From Amphritea pacifica (GTDB taxonomy: Bacteria; Pseudomonadota; Gammaproteobacteria; Pseudomonadales; Balneatricaceae): DNA of 64,000 nt. How positions within the stretch are numbered: position 1 is the first letter of the stretch; each line of letters begins with the position of its first letter. Shown in pieces: positions 46,597 through 57,302 of the stretch. The notes below the pieces were generated by a model, which worked only from the letters and a program-made list of their open reading frames with translations, was not told the origin of the DNA and ran no database searches. The translations under genes were made by a program, and so were the position numbers. Location: the NCBI RefSeq assembly GCF_016924145.1, contig NZ_JAFFZO010000031.1:1-64000 (forward strand), read 5' to 3'.

Positions 46597-47055
46597 ATGT
46601 ACCAGACCCAGTCTGAAGCAAAAAGTGCGGCTATCGGCTTGCTGGCACGGCGCGAACACTCACGCAAAGAGCTACGGGATAAGCTTGCGAGTCGTTGTGA
46701 GGCGGTCGATCTTGAGGCTGTTCTTGATGACCTGGCAGGCAATGGCTATCAGTCTGATCAGCGCTTTACCGAGAGCTTTATCCGCATGCGGGCAGGGCAG
46801 GGGCAGGGCTGGGTAAAAATTCGTTTTGAGCTGCAACGTAAAGGTATCGACAATGAGCTGGTTGCTGCTGTGTCCGAGGCGACAGAGATTGACTGGTTTG
46901 CTCTGGCGCAGGAGATGTACCAGCGTAAGTACCGAACAGAGCTGGACCGGTCTGACTATAAGGAGCGGGCAAAACGAATGCGCTTTATGGCGCAGCGGGG
47001 CTTCACATCAGAGCAGATAAACTATGCTATTGAGTCAGCATCGCAGCGGGAGTGA
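46597..47055 (+). CDS. recX: Regulatory protein RecX
   Basis: A 152-residue, helix-rich RecX. It has 'LLARREHSRKELRDKLASR', 'VLDDLAGNGYQSDQRFTESFIRMRAGQGQGWVKIRFEL' and 'RMRFMAQRGFTSEQI', the three-helix repeats of the family. It limits RecA filament growth. A strong AGGAGG lies 6 nt before the ATG. Confidence 0.94.
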   Translation: MYQTQSEAKSAAIGLLARREHSRKELRDKLASRCEAVDLEAVLDDLAGNGYQSDQRFTESFIRMRAGQGQGWVKIRFELQRKGIDNELVAAVSEATEIDWFALAQEMYQRKYRTELDRSDYKERAKRMRFMAQRGFTSEQINYAIESASQRE

Positions 47056-47256
47056 ATATCCGGCTTAATCATTTGGCTGATCATCAGCCTTGCTTATTGA
47101 CAGCGTCCCCCTCTGAAATAAAAAAATTCGTAGATTTAATCGTCTCGTTATATACTACTTCGCCATTTTTATAATGAATTCCATGCCTGTTTCTAAGTTT
47201 CTGTTTTGTATCAGTAACAGGTCTGGTGACGGTTAGGTATTAGAGCGACTAAAGCT

Positions 47257-49818
47257 ATGAAAAATATGACAAGTGCTGAGCTGCGTCAGGCCTTCCTGGG
47301 ATATTTTCAGTCCCAGGGGCATGAAATTGTGGAGAGTAGTTCACTGATTCCCGGGAATGACCCCACCCTGATGTTTACCAATGCGGGGATGGTGCAGTTT
47401 AAGGATGTCTTCCTCGGTAGCGAGAAGCGCTCATATAGTCGTGCGACGACCAGCCAGCGCTGTGTGCGTGCTGGTGGTAAACATAATGATCTGGATAACG
47501 TCGGCTATACAGCCCGCCATCATACCTTTTTCGAAATGCTGGGTAACTTCAGTTTTGGCGATTATTTTAAACGCGACGCAATCCGTTTTGCCTGGTATTT
47601 CCTGACTGAAATTCTGGAATTGCCGAAGGAAAAGCTATGGGTAACCGTACATATTTCCGATGATGAGGCTGAGAAGATCTGGAAAGATGAGATGGGGATC
47701 GACCCAGAGCGGTTCTCCAGACTGGATGAAGATAATTTCTGGTCGATGGGTGATACTGGTCCCTGTGGTCCTTCAAGTGAGATCTTTTATGATCATGGTG
47801 CCGATGTCTGGGGCGGGCCTCCCGGAAGTCCTGAAGAGGATGGTGACCGCTATATCGAGATCTGGAATCTGGTATTTATGCAGTTCAACCGGTCTGCTGA
47901 CGGGTCTATGGTACCACTACCCAATCCCTCTATTGATACGGGTATGGGGCTGGAGCGGATTGCTGCAGTGCTGCAGGGCGTTCACTCTAACTATGAGATC
48001 GATCTGTTTCAGAATCTGTTGAAAGCGGCGTCTGCTGCTGTTGGCTGCAAAGAAACCGATACTCAGTCGTTGCGGGTTATCGCAGACCATATCCGCTCCT
48101 GTGCTTTCCTGATTTGCGATGGAGTCATTCCGTCCAATGAGGGTGCTGGCTATGTGTTGCGCCGTATTATCCGTCGTGCGGTGCGTCATGGTAACAAACT
48201 GGGCGCTACCGGGCCGTTCTTTAATTCGCTGGTGGCTGCGTTGGTGACCGAGATGGGTGATGCCTATCCTGAGCTGAAAGCGAAACAGGCTCAGATTGAG
48301 CGGGTGTTGCTGAAAGAGGAAGAGCAGTTTGCCAAGACGCTGGATCATGGCCTGCGCCTGCTGGAAGAGGTTATCGAGGATCTGAGCGGCACAGAGATTC
48401 CCGGTGAAACGGTGTTTAAGTTATACGATACTTACGGCTTTCCTGTCGACCTGACCGCGGATGTCGCTCGTGAGCATAAATTAACCGTCGATATGGATGG
48501 TTTTGATCAGGCGATGGAGGATCAGCGTAATCGTGCTCGGGCAGCGGGTAAGTTCAACGTTGATTACAATGATTCGCTCCGGCTTGATGGTCAGACTGAA
48601 TTTGTTGGTTATACCCAGTTGAATGGTTCCGCCAACGTCGTGGCGCTGTTCCGTGACGGTGATGCTGTTGATCAGTTGACCGCCGGAGATAAAGGCATGG
48701 TGGTGCTAGATCAGACACCGTTCTATGGTGAATCCGGTGGACAGGTGGGTGATCGGGGCGTGTTAACCGCGAATGGAACTGAGTTCCGGGTTGATGACTG
48801 TACTAAAGAATCAAAAAATCACCTGCACCATGGTGTGCTCGTCAGTGGCAGTCTTAAAGTGGGTGATGTTATTGAGCCTCAGGTTGATAGCGTTAAACGC
48901 CGTGCCACCGCAGTTAACCATTCGGCAACCCATATTCTGCATGAAGCGCTGCGCCGGGTACTCGGCGAACATGTGCAGCAGAAAGGCTCGCTCTGTGATG
49001 CTGACCGGTTACGTTTCGACTTTTCGCATTTTGAGGCGGTTAAACCTGAAGAGATTCAGCAGATTGAGCAGATCTGTAATGAGCAGATTCGTCTCAACTC
49101 TGAAGTGCAGACGCAGATTATGGATCTTGAGGCCGCCAGGCAGACCGGTGCTGCTGCGTTATTCGGTGAAAAGTATGAAGATACTGTCCGGGTTCTGACC
49201 ATGGGCGAAGGCTTTTCAGTCGAACTGTGCGGTGGAACACACGCTCAGCGGACGGGTGATATCGCGCTGCTGAAAATTGTTTCCGAGGGGGGCATTGCGG
49301 CGGGGGTACGCCGTATTGAAGCAGTGACAGGGGCGAAAGCGCTGGAGTATATCGATCAGTCGACAGTGCAGCTGGAAGCGAAGTTGCAGGAGCAGATCAG
49401 CAAGAGCCGGCAACTGGAAAAAGAGCTTGAGCAGATGAAAACCAGCCTGGCTGCTGCCAAAGGCGCAGATCTGCTGAGTAACGCCGTCGATGTTAATGGT
49501 GTGAAGGTATTGGCTGAGCAGCTGGACGGTGTTGATCCAAAAGCACTGCGTGACACTATTGATCAGTTGAAGAATAAGCTCGGTAGTGGCGTTGTGGTTC
49601 TGGCGGCAATAGCCGATGGTAAGGTAAGTCTGGCTGCCGGTGTTACTAAGGATCTGACTGGTCAGGTTAAAGCAGGTGATCTGGTACGTACGCTGACCGC
49701 CCGTCTGGGGGGCAAAGGGGGCGGTCGTCCCGATTTTGCTCAGGGCGGAGGTAGCGATGTCAGCGCTCTGCCAGCGGCACTGGCTGAAGTACGACAACTG
49801 GTTGAACAGAGCTTTTAA
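47257..49818 (+). CDS. alaS: Alanyl-tRNA synthetase
   Basis: An 853-residue AlaRS. The N-terminal aminoacylation core has '[15 protein letters not shown]' and '[19 protein letters not shown]'. The editing domain has HxxxH in '[17 protein letters not shown]' and the Cys-His pair of '[11 protein letters not shown]'. The C-terminal C-Ala part ends in a glycine-rich '[16 protein letters not shown]'. It charges tRNA-Ala and hydrolyses mischarged Ser/Gly. It sits in the conserved recA-recX-alaS-lysC order. Confidence 0.97.
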   Translation: MKNMTSAELRQAFLGYFQSQGHEIVESSSLIPGNDPTLMFTNAGMVQFKDVFLGSEKRSYSRATTSQRCVRAGGKHNDLDNVGYTARHHTFFEMLGNFSFGDYFKRDAIRFAWYFLTEILELPKEKLWVTVHISDDEAEKIWKDEMGIDPERFSRLDEDNFWSMGDTGPCGPSSEIFYDHGADVWGGPPGSPEEDGDRYIEIWNLVFMQFNRSADGSMVPLPNPSIDTGMGLERIAAVLQGVHSNYEIDLFQNLLKAASAAVGCKETDTQSLRVIADHIRSCAFLICDGVIPSNEGAGYVLRRIIRRAVRHGNKLGATGPFFNSLVAALVTEMGDAYPELKAKQAQIERVLLKEEEQFAKTLDHGLRLLEEVIEDLSGTEIPGETVFKLYDTYGFPVDLTADVAREHKLTVDMDGFDQAMEDQRNRARAAGKFNVDYNDSLRLDGQTEFVGYTQLNGSANVVALFRDGDAVDQLTAGDKGMVVLDQTPFYGESGGQVGDRGVLTANGTEFRVDDCTKESKNHLHHGVLVSGSLKVGDVIEPQVDSVKRRATAVNHSATHILHEALRRVLGEHVQQKGSLCDADRLRFDFSHFEAVKPEEIQQIEQICNEQIRLNSEVQTQIMDLEAARQTGAAALFGEKYEDTVRVLTMGEGFSVELCGGTHAQRTGDIALLKIVSEGGIAAGVRRIEAVTGAKALEYIDQSTVQLEAKLQEQISKSRQLEKELEQMKTSLAAAKGADLLSNAVDVNGVKVLAEQLDGVDPKALRDTIDQLKNKLGSGVVVLAAIADGKVSLAAGVTKDLTGQVKAGDLVRTLTARLGGKGGGRPDFAQGGGSDVSALPAALAEVRQLVEQSF

Positions 49819-49896
49819 TGGCGGCTTTTAAGAACGGCTTGTAATAAACGCATGTAATAACTGAAGCTGAAAGGCTGATGAAGGGAACAGATAAGT

Positions 49897-51132
49897 ATGG
49901 CCCTATATGTACAGAAATATGGTGGAACCTCTGTCGGTAGCGTTGATCGAATTCAGGGTGTAGCCGATAAGGTTAAGGGGTTCCGTGACGCTGGGCATGA
50001 TATCGTGGTGGTTGTGTCCGCCATGAGCGGCGAAACAAACCGTCTGATTGCTCTGGCGAAAGAGATGCAGGAGCAACCAAGTCCCCGTGAAATGGATGTG
50101 CTGGTCTCAACAGGGGAGCAGGTTACCATTGCGCTGCTGTGTATGGCGCTTGAGGCGCGTGGCGTCAGTGCGCGCTCCTATACTGGCGGGCAGGTGAAAA
50201 TTCTGACTGATGATGTGCATATGAAAGCACGGATTCAGGATATCGAAGTTGAGCGCATGCGTGCCGACCTTAAGCAGGGGCGGGTTGTGGTTGTGGCGGG
50301 TTTTCAGGGTGTGGATCCTGATGGCAATATCACTACACTGGGTCGTGGAGGCTCTGACACCACGGGTGTTGCGCTTGCCGCTGCTCTGAAGGCGGATGAG
50401 TGTCAGATCTATACGGATGTCGATGGCGTATACACCACAGACCCTCGGGTTGTGGAAGGCGCGCAACGTATGGATAAGATTACTTTTGAGGAGATGCTGG
50501 AAATGGCCAGTCTCGGTTCAAAAGTACTGCAGATTCGCTCGGTCGAGTTTGCGGGTAAATATAATGTGCCGCTGAGGGTTCTGCATAGTTTTAAGGACGG
50601 CCCTGGTACACTTATTACAACAGAGGAAGACGATACAGTGGAAAAACCGGTCATCTCAGGTATTGCATTTAACCGCGATGAAGCAAAACTGACAGTTCTG
50701 GGCGTGCCAGATATTCCCGGTGTCGCTTCTCGTATTTTGGGGCCGATCAGTCGCGCTAATATTGAAGTTGATATGATTCTTCAGAACATCGCTGCTGATA
50801 ACTCTACTGACTTTACGTTCACCGTGCACCGGAATGACTTTGCTGCTGCGCAGGAAATCCTGCAAAAGATCAAAGAAGAACTGGGGGCTCGGGAGATCGT
50901 AGGTAATAATAAAATTGCCAAGGTATCCATTGTTGGTGTGGGTATGCGATCTCATGCTGGTGTTGCAAGCAAGATGTTTGATACATTGGCGGGCGACAAC
51001 ATTAATATTCAGATGATATCGACATCTGAGATTAAGGTTTCTGTTGTGATTGCAGAGAAGTACCTTGAGTTGGCTGTGCGCGGTTTGCACTCAGCTTTCG
51101 ATCTGGACGCGGCTGATACAGTTAGCGAATAA
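49897..51132 (+). CDS. lysC: Aspartate kinase
   Basis: A 411-residue aspartokinase of the short, monofunctional type. The catalytic domain has 'VQKYGGTSVGS', 'STGEQVTIALL' and 'GRGGSDTTGVALAAAL'. Two C-terminal ACT domains follow ('LTVLGVPDIPGVASRI' and 'VSIVGVGMRSHAGVASKMF'), which bind lysine/threonine for feedback control. It opens the aspartate pathway to lysine, threonine and methionine. Confidence 0.96.
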   Translation: MALYVQKYGGTSVGSVDRIQGVADKVKGFRDAGHDIVVVVSAMSGETNRLIALAKEMQEQPSPREMDVLVSTGEQVTIALLCMALEARGVSARSYTGGQVKILTDDVHMKARIQDIEVERMRADLKQGRVVVVAGFQGVDPDGNITTLGRGGSDTTGVALAAALKADECQIYTDVDGVYTTDPRVVEGAQRMDKITFEEMLEMASLGSKVLQIRSVEFAGKYNVPLRVLHSFKDGPGTLITTEEDDTVEKPVISGIAFNRDEAKLTVLGVPDIPGVASRILGPISRANIEVDMILQNIAADNSTDFTFTVHRNDFAAAQEILQKIKEELGAREIVGNNKIAKVSIVGVGMRSHAGVASKMFDTLAGDNINIQMISTSEIKVSVVIAEKYLELAVRGLHSAFDLDAADTVSE

Positions 51133-51138
51133 ACTTAT

Positions 51139-51168
51139 CATCAGTGGTCTATAGTTAGACCATTGATG
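51139..51168. terminator. Long hairpin between lysC and csrA
   Basis: Bases 51139-51151 pair with 51156-51168 over 13 bp with one G-T pair and a TAGT loop. No T tract follows; instead the sequence runs into an AT-rich, promoter-like 'AATTATAATG'. It may stabilise the lysC 3' end, terminate with a factor, or be an operator. Confidence 0.5.
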
Positions 51169-51282
51169 GACAATTATAATGTTTAACGCAAGGTCACCCT
51201 GCGGCAGCCCGTTGTTACGCTATAATGCAAACAGGAGAGGTCAGGTCTGTAGTACTTGTCTGTTAAATAAGGAGATTTTTCT

Positions 51283-51465
51283 ATGCTTATTCTTACTCGC
51301 CGAGTTGGTGAAACCTTGATGGTTGGAGATGACGTTACCGTTACGGTATTGGGCGTCAAAGGAAATCAGGTACGTATCGGTGTTAACGCGCCTAAAGATG
51401 TATCTGTCCATCGTGAAGAGATCTATCAGCGTATTCAGAAAGAAAAAGAGCAGGATAGCGAATAA
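51283..51465 (+). CDS. csrA: Carbon storage regulator CsrA
   Basis: A 60-residue CsrA/RsmA with '[22 protein letters not shown]', '[19 protein letters not shown]', including Arg44 of the RNA-binding face. It is a dimeric RNA-binding regulator of translation. A TATAAT-like sequence lies at 51222-51227, and the leader has GGA motifs, including the AAGGAG ribosome binding site, so autorepression is likely. Confidence 0.97.
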   Translation: MLILTRRVGETLMVGDDVTVTVLGVKGNQVRIGVNAPKDVSVHREEIYQRIQKEKEQDSE

Positions 51466-51532
51466 TTTTTCTTTTCTGGTTTTTATGCTTTTCTTTTGAA
51501 AATCAGTATTGTACTATACGCGCCGTTGTTTA

Positions 51533-51622
51533 GGTGAGCTGGCCGAGTGGCTGAAGGCGCGCCCCTGCTAAGGGCGTATAGGGGAAACTCTATCGAGGGT
51601 TCGAATCCCTCGCTCACCGCCA
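51533..51622 (+). tRNA. tRNA-Ser (anticodon GCT)
   Basis: A 90-nt class II tRNA. The acceptor GGTGAGC pairs with GCTCACC, the anticodon loop holds GCT, a long variable arm follows (gtataggggaaactctatc), the T loop is GGTTCGAATCC, and CCA is encoded. It reads AGC/AGU codons. Confidence 0.97.
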
Positions 51623-51626
51623 TTTA

Positions 51627-51703
51627 GCGCCCGTAGCTCAGCTGGATAGAGTACCTGGCTACGAACCAGGCGGTCGCACGTTCGAATCGTGCCGGGCGCG
51701 CCA
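51627..51703 (+). tRNA. tRNA-Arg (anticodon ACG), copy 1
   Basis: A 77-nt cloverleaf. The acceptor GCGCCCG pairs with CGGGCGC, the anticodon stem CCTGG/CCAGG encloses ACG, the T arm contains GTTCGAATC, and CCA is encoded. The A34 should be converted to inosine to read CGN. It starts 4 nt after tRNA-Ser. Confidence 0.97.
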
Positions 51704-51774
51704 CTTTTTAGGGATTATTTAATAATCGCTTAAAAGTGTTTAAATAATGGCGGATGCAACATTTTTTGGGTTAA

Positions 51775-51851
51775 GCGCCCGTAGCTCAGCTGGATAGAGT
51801 ACCTGGCTACGAACCAGGCGGTCGCACGTTCGAATCGTGCCGGGCGCGCCA
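51775..51851 (+). tRNA. tRNA-Arg (anticodon ACG), copy 2
   Basis: Identical over 77 nt to the copy at 51627. It is separated from it by 71 nt of unrelated AT-rich sequence, which suggests duplication of the tRNA alone rather than of a longer unit. Confidence 0.97.
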
Positions 51852-51900
51852 CCCCATCAAATATCCTGTTCTGTTTTTCCTGTTTTATATTTTCCTGTAC

Positions 51901-51977
51901 GCGCCCGTAGCTCAGCTGGATAGAGTACCTGGCTACGAACCAGGCGGTCGCACGTTCGAATCGTGCCGGGCGCGCCA
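51901..51977 (+). tRNA. tRNA-Arg (anticodon ACG), copy 3
   Basis: The third identical 77-nt copy, 49 nt after the second. No integrase or phage gene follows, so this tRNA end is not occupied by an island within the window. Confidence 0.97.
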
Positions 51978-52030
51978 CTTTTTCTACTCCCTCATGGCAG
52001 GGCTCTTCTTTGAAGTAATATTCCGGAGTT

Positions 52031-52045
52031 GCCATATCATATGGC
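52031..52045. repeat. Perfect short palindrome before thiI
   Basis: GCCATAT, a single C, and ATATGGC form an odd-length palindrome 123 bp before the thiI start. It could be a regulator site or the hairpin of a weak terminator, but no T tract follows. Confidence 0.35.
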
Positions 52046-52168
52046 AGAGACGCTGATGGCTTAAATCTGCTTGTCTGACCTTTGGCCTCCTGATAATTGT
52101 ATGAATTTTGTCCCCTCTTCGAGGCAATGTATAATAGCCGGCCTTTTAACCCTGTGCAGAAGTCAAAC

Positions 52169-53626
52169 ATGAAATTTATCGTCAAACTGTTCCCTGAAAT
52201 CACTATCAAGAGTAAGCCTGTGCGTAAGCGCTTTATTCAGCGCCTGCAATCTAATCTGCAGGTGACGCTCAAGCGCATTGATAATGATATTAAGGTGCGG
52301 GGCTTGTGGGACCGGGTTGAGGTGGAGCTCCCCTCTGCAGACCGCGCGCTGAGGGCTCGGGCGGTGGAGTTAATGTGCTGTACGCCGGGTATTCAGCATA
52401 TCCTTGAGGTGGATCAGTATCCGCTGGGCACTTTTGAAGAGGTTTTTCAGATCACCAGGGAGGTGTATGCCGGGCAGGTCAAAGGGAAAACCTTTGTGGT
52501 GCGTATCAAACGGGGTGGCAGGCATGAGTTTAAATCCACCGATCTTGAGCGATATATCGGTGGCGGCTTATTAGAGCATTGCGAAACCCGGGGGGTTGAC
52601 CTGCATAACCCTGAGGTGACCGTCAAGCTTGAGATCCGTGATCAGCAGCTGTTTCTGATATCGCATCAGCATAAAGGGCTGGGAGGCTACCCGCTGGGCA
52701 CGCAAGAGGATGTTATATCGCTTATCTCCGGAGGCTTTGATTCGGTTGTGGCCAGCTATATGACGATGCGCCGGGGGAGTAAAACCCATTTTCTGTTTTT
52801 TAATCTCGGCGGGCGGGCGCATGAGATCGGCGTGAAGCAGATTGCACTTTATCTATGGCATCGATATGGCAGTGCGGCCCGGGTTAAATTTATCTCAGTG
52901 CCTTTCGATGAGGTGGTGGGAGAGATTTTGCAGAATGTGCATCACACCCATATGGGGGTGATTCTGAAGCGGATGATGATGAGGGCAGCAGAGAAAGTTG
53001 CCGACCGTATGAAGCTGCCGGCGTTTGTGACCGGCGAAAGCATCGCTCAGGTGTCCAGTCAGACACTGATTAATCTGCAGGTGATCGACTCTGTCACTTC
53101 TAAGTTAATTGTGCGTCCGCTGGTGACTATGGATAAGCAGGATATTATCGATATTACAAAAGAGATCGGCGCCTACGACTTTGCCAAGAATATTCCCGAG
53201 TACTGCGGTGTGATCTCTGATCGTCCGACGACTAATGCAAAACTGGAGCGAATCGAGGAGGAGGAAGCTAACTTCGATTTTGATGTTCTGGCTCAGGCGC
53301 TGGAAAATACTCAGGTGATCTCCATCGATAAGATTGTTGAGGATATTAATATCCATGCAACTATTGAGGCATTGACCCGGGTGGGCGAGAATCAGATGAT
53401 TATTGATATCCGTCACAGCCGGGAACAGGAGCGTAAACCCCTTAATATGCCTAAGGCTGAAGTGTTGACGATCCCGTTTTTTGATCTTGAAACAAAATTT
53501 CAGGAGCTGGATCAGACCAAGGAATACCTGTTGTATTGTGATAAAGGGGTTATGAGTCAGATGCATGCTCAGAACCTGCAGGATAAGGGGTTTTGCAACG
53601 TAAAGGTGTATCGGCCTGAGGTGTGA
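52169..53626 (+). CDS. thiI: tRNA 4-thiouridine synthase ThiI with rhodanese domain
   Basis: About 485 residues from the ATG at 52169 (MKFIVKLFPEITIKSK); the frame opens 72 nt earlier but the family starts here. An N-terminal ferredoxin-like/THUMP region is followed by the PP-loop 'LISGGFDSVVASYM' and a C-terminal rhodanese domain with the persulfide cysteine in 'YLLYCDKGVMS'. It makes 4-thiouridine at tRNA position 8, and the rhodanese domain also serves thiazole synthesis. The next gene is 271 nt away. Confidence 0.95.
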   Translation: MKFIVKLFPEITIKSKPVRKRFIQRLQSNLQVTLKRIDNDIKVRGLWDRVEVELPSADRALRARAVELMCCTPGIQHILEVDQYPLGTFEEVFQITREVYAGQVKGKTFVVRIKRGGRHEFKSTDLERYIGGGLLEHCETRGVDLHNPEVTVKLEIRDQQLFLISHQHKGLGGYPLGTQEDVISLISGGFDSVVASYMTMRRGSKTHFLFFNLGGRAHEIGVKQIALYLWHRYGSAARVKFISVPFDEVVGEILQNVHHTHMGVILKRMMMRAAEKVADRMKLPAFVTGESIAQVSSQTLINLQVIDSVTSKLIVRPLVTMDKQDIIDITKEIGAYDFAKNIPEYCGVISDRPTTNAKLERIEEEEANFDFDVLAQALENTQVISIDKIVEDINIHATIEALTRVGENQMIIDIRHSREQERKPLNMPKAEVLTIPFFDLETKFQELDQTKEYLLYCDKGVMSQMHAQNLQDKGFCNVKVYRPEV

Positions 53627-53802
53627 ACCGGCTGGTAAAAACCTTGTTAGTTAAGATCGTAAGTTGACGTATTTTCGCTGTTTTTTGTAGTTTATTTACA
53701 GAAGTTTGCGGCACTTTTTATGCATTAATTATATTGTAACCAGTTGCCTGAAAGGTTTATTTCAGGTTTAATTGTTCACCATTTATTAACTGTTCATCTG
53801 TT

Positions 53803-53860
53803 CTGTTGCAGCCGGAATCGACCTTTCGGGGGAGAAACTGCGGCCACAAGCCGGCAACAG
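53803..53860 (+). promoter_or_regulatory. Structured leader RNA before oadGAB
   Basis: CTGTTG (53803-53808) pairs with CAACAG (53855-53860), and after a 3-nt bulge CCGG (53812-53815) pairs with CCGG (53851-53854). The stem encloses a 35-nt GC-rich loop containing ACCTTTCGGGG. The structure ends 37 nt before the oadG ATG and 19 nt before its GAAGGAG site. It may be a cis-acting RNA. I cannot match it to a known riboswitch. Confidence 0.45.
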
Positions 53861-53897
53861 ACTTATGGGTTTCGTACAAAGAAGGAGCACCCGTTAG

Positions 53898-54137
53898 ATG
53901 GATAATCTAATGTCAGAAGGCCTCAGTTTAATGGTCTTTGGTATGGGATTCGTTTTCGTATTCCTGACCCTGCTGGTTTTTGCTACCGGCATTATGTCGA
54001 AGCTGATTGCGAAGGTGGCCCCCGAGGCCCCGGTGCCAGCCAAGTCAGCGCCAGTCGTTGCTGTTGCAGCGCCTGCTGGCGATGATGAGCTGGTTGCAGT
54101 GATGACTGCCGCAGTACATCAGTTCCGAAAAGACTGA
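53898..54137 (+). CDS. oadG: Oxaloacetate decarboxylase gamma subunit
   Basis: A 79-residue protein with one transmembrane helix (~10-32, 'LMVFGMGFVFVFLTLLVFATG') and a Pro/Ala-rich cytoplasmic linker. This matches OadG, which holds the alpha and beta subunits together and carries the Zn site. It is the first gene of oadGAB and has a good GAAGGAG site. Confidence 0.9.
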   Translation: MDNLMSEGLSLMVFGMGFVFVFLTLLVFATGIMSKLIAKVAPEAPVPAKSAPVVAVAAPAGDDELVAVMTAAVHQFRKD

Positions 54138-54198
54138 TCCGGTAGCTGAATTCAAGAATAAACATTAAAGAGCATTAATCGACAAAAGGCCTATACCC

Positions 54199-55974
54199 AT
54201 GTCTGATAAAAAACCTCTTGGCATTACCGATGTTGTATTGCGGGACGCGCATCAGTCGCTGTTTGCTACCCGTATGCGCATCGACGATATGCTGCCAATC
54301 GCTGAGAAACTGGATAAAGTCGGTTTCTGGTCCCTGGAAAGCTGGGGCGGAGCGACGTTTGACTCATGTATCCGCTATATTGGCGAAGATCCATGGGACC
54401 GTATCCGTGAACTGAAAAAAGCGATGCCTAACACCAGGCAGCAGATGTTGCTGCGAGGCCAGAACCTGCTGGGCTACCGCCATTATGCTGATGATGTGGT
54501 TAGCAAGTTTGTGGAGCGTGCCGCGACCAACGGTGTTGATGTTTTCCGTATTTTTGATGCGATGAATGATCCCCGTAACCTGGAAACTGCGATCAAAGCG
54601 GTTAAGGCGACCGGTAAGCATGCACAGGGTACCATCTCGTTTACCAAGAGTGTGGTACACACCAACGATATGTGGGTTGAGTATGCCAAGACGCTGGAAG
54701 ATATGGGGGCGGAGTCCATCGCGATTAAGGATATGTCCGGTATCCTGACACCTTACGATGCCTTTGATCTGGTTTCCCGTCTGAAAGCTCAGACGGATCT
54801 GGAGGTGCAACTGCACGCTCACGCAACGTCAGGGCTGTCTGATATGACCATCCTGAAAGCGGTTGAAGCGGGTATTGACCGTGTTGATACTGCGATCTCC
54901 TCTATGTCCATGACTTACGGTCACACGGCGACAGAATCTGTTGTTGCTGCGCTGGCAGGTACTGATCGTGATACCGGTCTGGATCTGTTGCAACTGGAGG
55001 AGATTGCTGCTTACTTCCGTGAAGTGCGGAAGAAGTATGCCCGTTTTGAAGGTTCACTGCGGGGAACTGATTCCCGTATTCTGGTAGCCCAGGTTCCAGG
55101 CGGTATGCTGACTAACATGGAAAGCCAGCTGCGTGAGCAGGGAGCCGCCGATAAGTTTGATGAAGTGTTGGCTGAGATTCCACGGGTACGTGAAGACCTG
55201 GGTCTGATACCGCTGGTGACTCCGACCTCACAGATTGTTGGTACGCAGGCCGTTATCAACGTCCTGATGGGCGAACGCTACAAGACAATCTCTAAAGAGG
55301 TTCAGGGAGTTTTGAAAGGTGAGTATGGCGCAGCGCCAGCACCTTACAATGCTGAACTACAGGCGCGTGTTCTGGATGGCGGTGAAGCAATTACCTGTCG
55401 TCCGGCTGATCTGCTTGAACCTGAGATGGAAAAGCTGATTGGTGAACTTAAAGCTCTGGCTGCAGAAAAAGGCGTAAGCCTGGCGGCTGGTGAGAACGAG
55501 ATTGATGATGTTCTGACTTACGCACTGTTCCCTCAGATCGGTCTGAAATTCCTTGAAAATCGCGGTAACCCTGACGCATTTGAACCCGCACCTACATTAG
55601 AGGACGCCCAAGCAATGGCTGCACCTAAGAATACTGGTCCACAGACTTACACTATCAATGTTAACGGTCATAACTACGTTGTTCAGGTTTCAGAGGGTGG
55701 TGAAATCACTGCGGCTGCTCCCGCAGCAGCGCCAGCGGCTGCACCTGCTGCATCCGGTCCTGCTGAGTCTGTTCCGGCTCCGCTGGCAGGCAACATCTGG
55801 AAAGTTGTTGTATCGGCAGGCCAGACGGTTCAGGAAGGTGACGTTCTGGTTATTCTGGAAGCGATGAAGATGGAAACAGAGATCCGTGCGGCTCGTGCCG
55901 GTACTGTTTCCAGCATCGATGTTAAAGAAGGTGATACAGTTCAGGTTGGTGACAGCCTGCTGACTCTGGCGTAA
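54199..55974 (+). CDS. oadA: Oxaloacetate decarboxylase alpha subunit
   Basis: A 591-residue biotin enzyme. The N-terminal carboxyltransferase TIM barrel has '[18 protein letters not shown]' and '[14 protein letters not shown]'. The middle is a PYC_OADA association domain, followed by an Ala/Pro linker (~510-530) and a biotinyl domain with the biotin lysine in 'EAMKMET' (~Lys557). It removes CO2 from oxaloacetate onto biotin in the cytoplasm. The linker repeats ([10 protein letters not shown]) are typical of the family. Confidence 0.95.
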   Translation: MSDKKPLGITDVVLRDAHQSLFATRMRIDDMLPIAEKLDKVGFWSLESWGGATFDSCIRYIGEDPWDRIRELKKAMPNTRQQMLLRGQNLLGYRHYADDVVSKFVERAATNGVDVFRIFDAMNDPRNLETAIKAVKATGKHAQGTISFTKSVVHTNDMWVEYAKTLEDMGAESIAIKDMSGILTPYDAFDLVSRLKAQTDLEVQLHAHATSGLSDMTILKAVEAGIDRVDTAISSMSMTYGHTATESVVAALAGTDRDTGLDLLQLEEIAAYFREVRKKYARFEGSLRGTDSRILVAQVPGGMLTNMESQLREQGAADKFDEVLAEIPRVREDLGLIPLVTPTSQIVGTQAVINVLMGERYKTISKEVQGVLKGEYGAAPAPYNAELQARVLDGGEAITCRPADLLEPEMEKLIGELKALAAEKGVSLAAGENEIDDVLTYALFPQIGLKFLENRGNPDAFEPAPTLEDAQAMAAPKNTGPQTYTINVNGHNYVVQVSEGGEITAAAPAAAPAAAPAASGPAESVPAPLAGNIWKVVVSAGQTVQEGDVLVILEAMKMETEIRAARAGTVSSIDVKEGDTVQVGDSLLTLA

Positions 55975-55986
55975 GGGCAGATCTAA

Positions 55987-57288
55987 ATGGATAAGCTAAT
56001 GGATCTCTGGCACGCGTCAGGGTTATACAATATAACAGGTGGGCAGGCCTTCATGATCCTGATTGGCCTCCTGCTTCTGTTTCTTGCTATTCGTAAGAAC
56101 TTTGAGCCCCTGCTGCTGGTGCCGATCGGTTTTGGTGGTATTCTCGCCAACATCCCTGAAGCGGGGCTGGCGATGTCAGCCGTTGAAAACGCCATCCATC
56201 TGGGTGGCCCTGAGATGCTCAGCAATCTGGCTGCAGCGCTGCATATCAGCAGCACTGAGCCTGAAGCCCTGAAGCATGCTTATCATCTTGCTGACAGCGC
56301 GTCCCATACGGCAGCTGTTTATGCTGCCAATGATCACGGCTTTAACAACGGTATGTTGTATAACTTCTACACCGTTGCGATCGCCTCAGGTGCTGCGCCG
56401 CTGATCATCTTCATGGGTGTTGGCGCGATGACTGACTTTGGTCCGCTGCTGGCAAACCCTAAAACTCTGTTCCTGGGGGCTGCAGCTCAGTTTGGTATCT
56501 TTGCTACCATTATGGGTGCGGTGAGTCTGACGACTCTGGGGCTGATGGACTTTACCATTCAGGATGCAGCGGCTATCGGTATCATTGGGGGGGCTGATGG
56601 TCCCACGGCGATCTATGTCGCCTCACTACTGGCTCCGGATCTGTTGGGGGCGATTGCGGTGGCTGCATACTCCTACATGGCGCTGGTACCTCTGATTCAG
56701 CCGCCAATTATGCGGGCACTGACGACCGAAGCTGAACGTAAGATCTCTATGGTTCAGTTGCGTCATGTACCGAAGACTGAAAAGATCATGTTCCCGATCG
56801 TGTTGCTGATTCTGGTAGCCTTGCTGCTACCTGATGCGGCACCACTGCTGGGTATGTTCTGTTTCGGTAACCTGATGCGTGAATGTGGTGTGGTTGACCG
56901 TCTGAGTGATACTTCTCAAAATGCGCTGATCAACATCGTCACTATCTTCCTGGGTTTGTCTGTTGGATCTAAACTGTCCGCAGATAAGTTCCTGGATATT
57001 CAGACGCTGGGTATTCTGGTGCTGGGCGTAATCGCATTTGGTATCGGTACTGCCTGTGGTGTACTGATGGCTAAGGTTATGAATAAGATGGCGGGTGGTA
57101 ACGCAATCAACCCACTGATCGGTTCAGCCGGTGTATCCGCTGTACCAATGGCCGCCCGGGTATCCAATAAGCTGGGTCTGGAGTCAAACTCACAGAACTT
57201 CCTGCTGATGCATGCCATGGGGCCCAACGTAGCCGGTGTAATCGGCTCTGCGGTTGCTGCCGGTGTGATGATCAAGTTCGTTGGTTAA
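55987..57288 (+). CDS. oadB: Oxaloacetate decarboxylase beta subunit (Na+ pump)
   Basis: A 433-residue polytopic membrane protein. It has '[17 protein letters not shown]', '[21 protein letters not shown]' with the key aspartate, and '[19 protein letters not shown]'. It decarboxylates carboxybiotin and exports Na+. It starts 12 nt after oadA and is followed by a strong terminator. A Na+ pump suits a marine cell. Confidence 0.95.
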   Translation: MDKLMDLWHASGLYNITGGQAFMILIGLLLLFLAIRKNFEPLLLVPIGFGGILANIPEAGLAMSAVENAIHLGGPEMLSNLAAALHISSTEPEALKHAYHLADSASHTAAVYAANDHGFNNGMLYNFYTVAIASGAAPLIIFMGVGAMTDFGPLLANPKTLFLGAAAQFGIFATIMGAVSLTTLGLMDFTIQDAAAIGIIGGADGPTAIYVASLLAPDLLGAIAVAAYSYMALVPLIQPPIMRALTTEAERKISMVQLRHVPKTEKIMFPIVLLILVALLLPDAAPLLGMFCFGNLMRECGVVDRLSDTSQNALINIVTIFLGLSVGSKLSADKFLDIQTLGILVLGVIAFGIGTACGVLMAKVMNKMAGGNAINPLIGSAGVSAVPMAARVSNKLGLESNSQNFLLMHAMGPNVAGVIGSAVAAGVMIKFVG

Positions 57289-57302
57289 ACCTGCGATCTT
57301 AA

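Noticed and set aside
49216-49797. 193-residue leftward frame inside alaS
   Set aside because: It is antisense to the conserved alaS C-terminal domains and has no recognisable features.
51978-52168. Integrated island attachment site after the tRNA-Arg array
   Set aside because: No integrase gene or partial tRNA repeat follows; the conserved thiI gene starts within 200 nt.
51730-52209. Leftward frame of 159 residues across the tRNA-Arg genes
   Set aside because: It contains the repeated 'ARPARFERATAWFVARYS' reading that arises antisense to tRNA-Arg, a well-known false protein.
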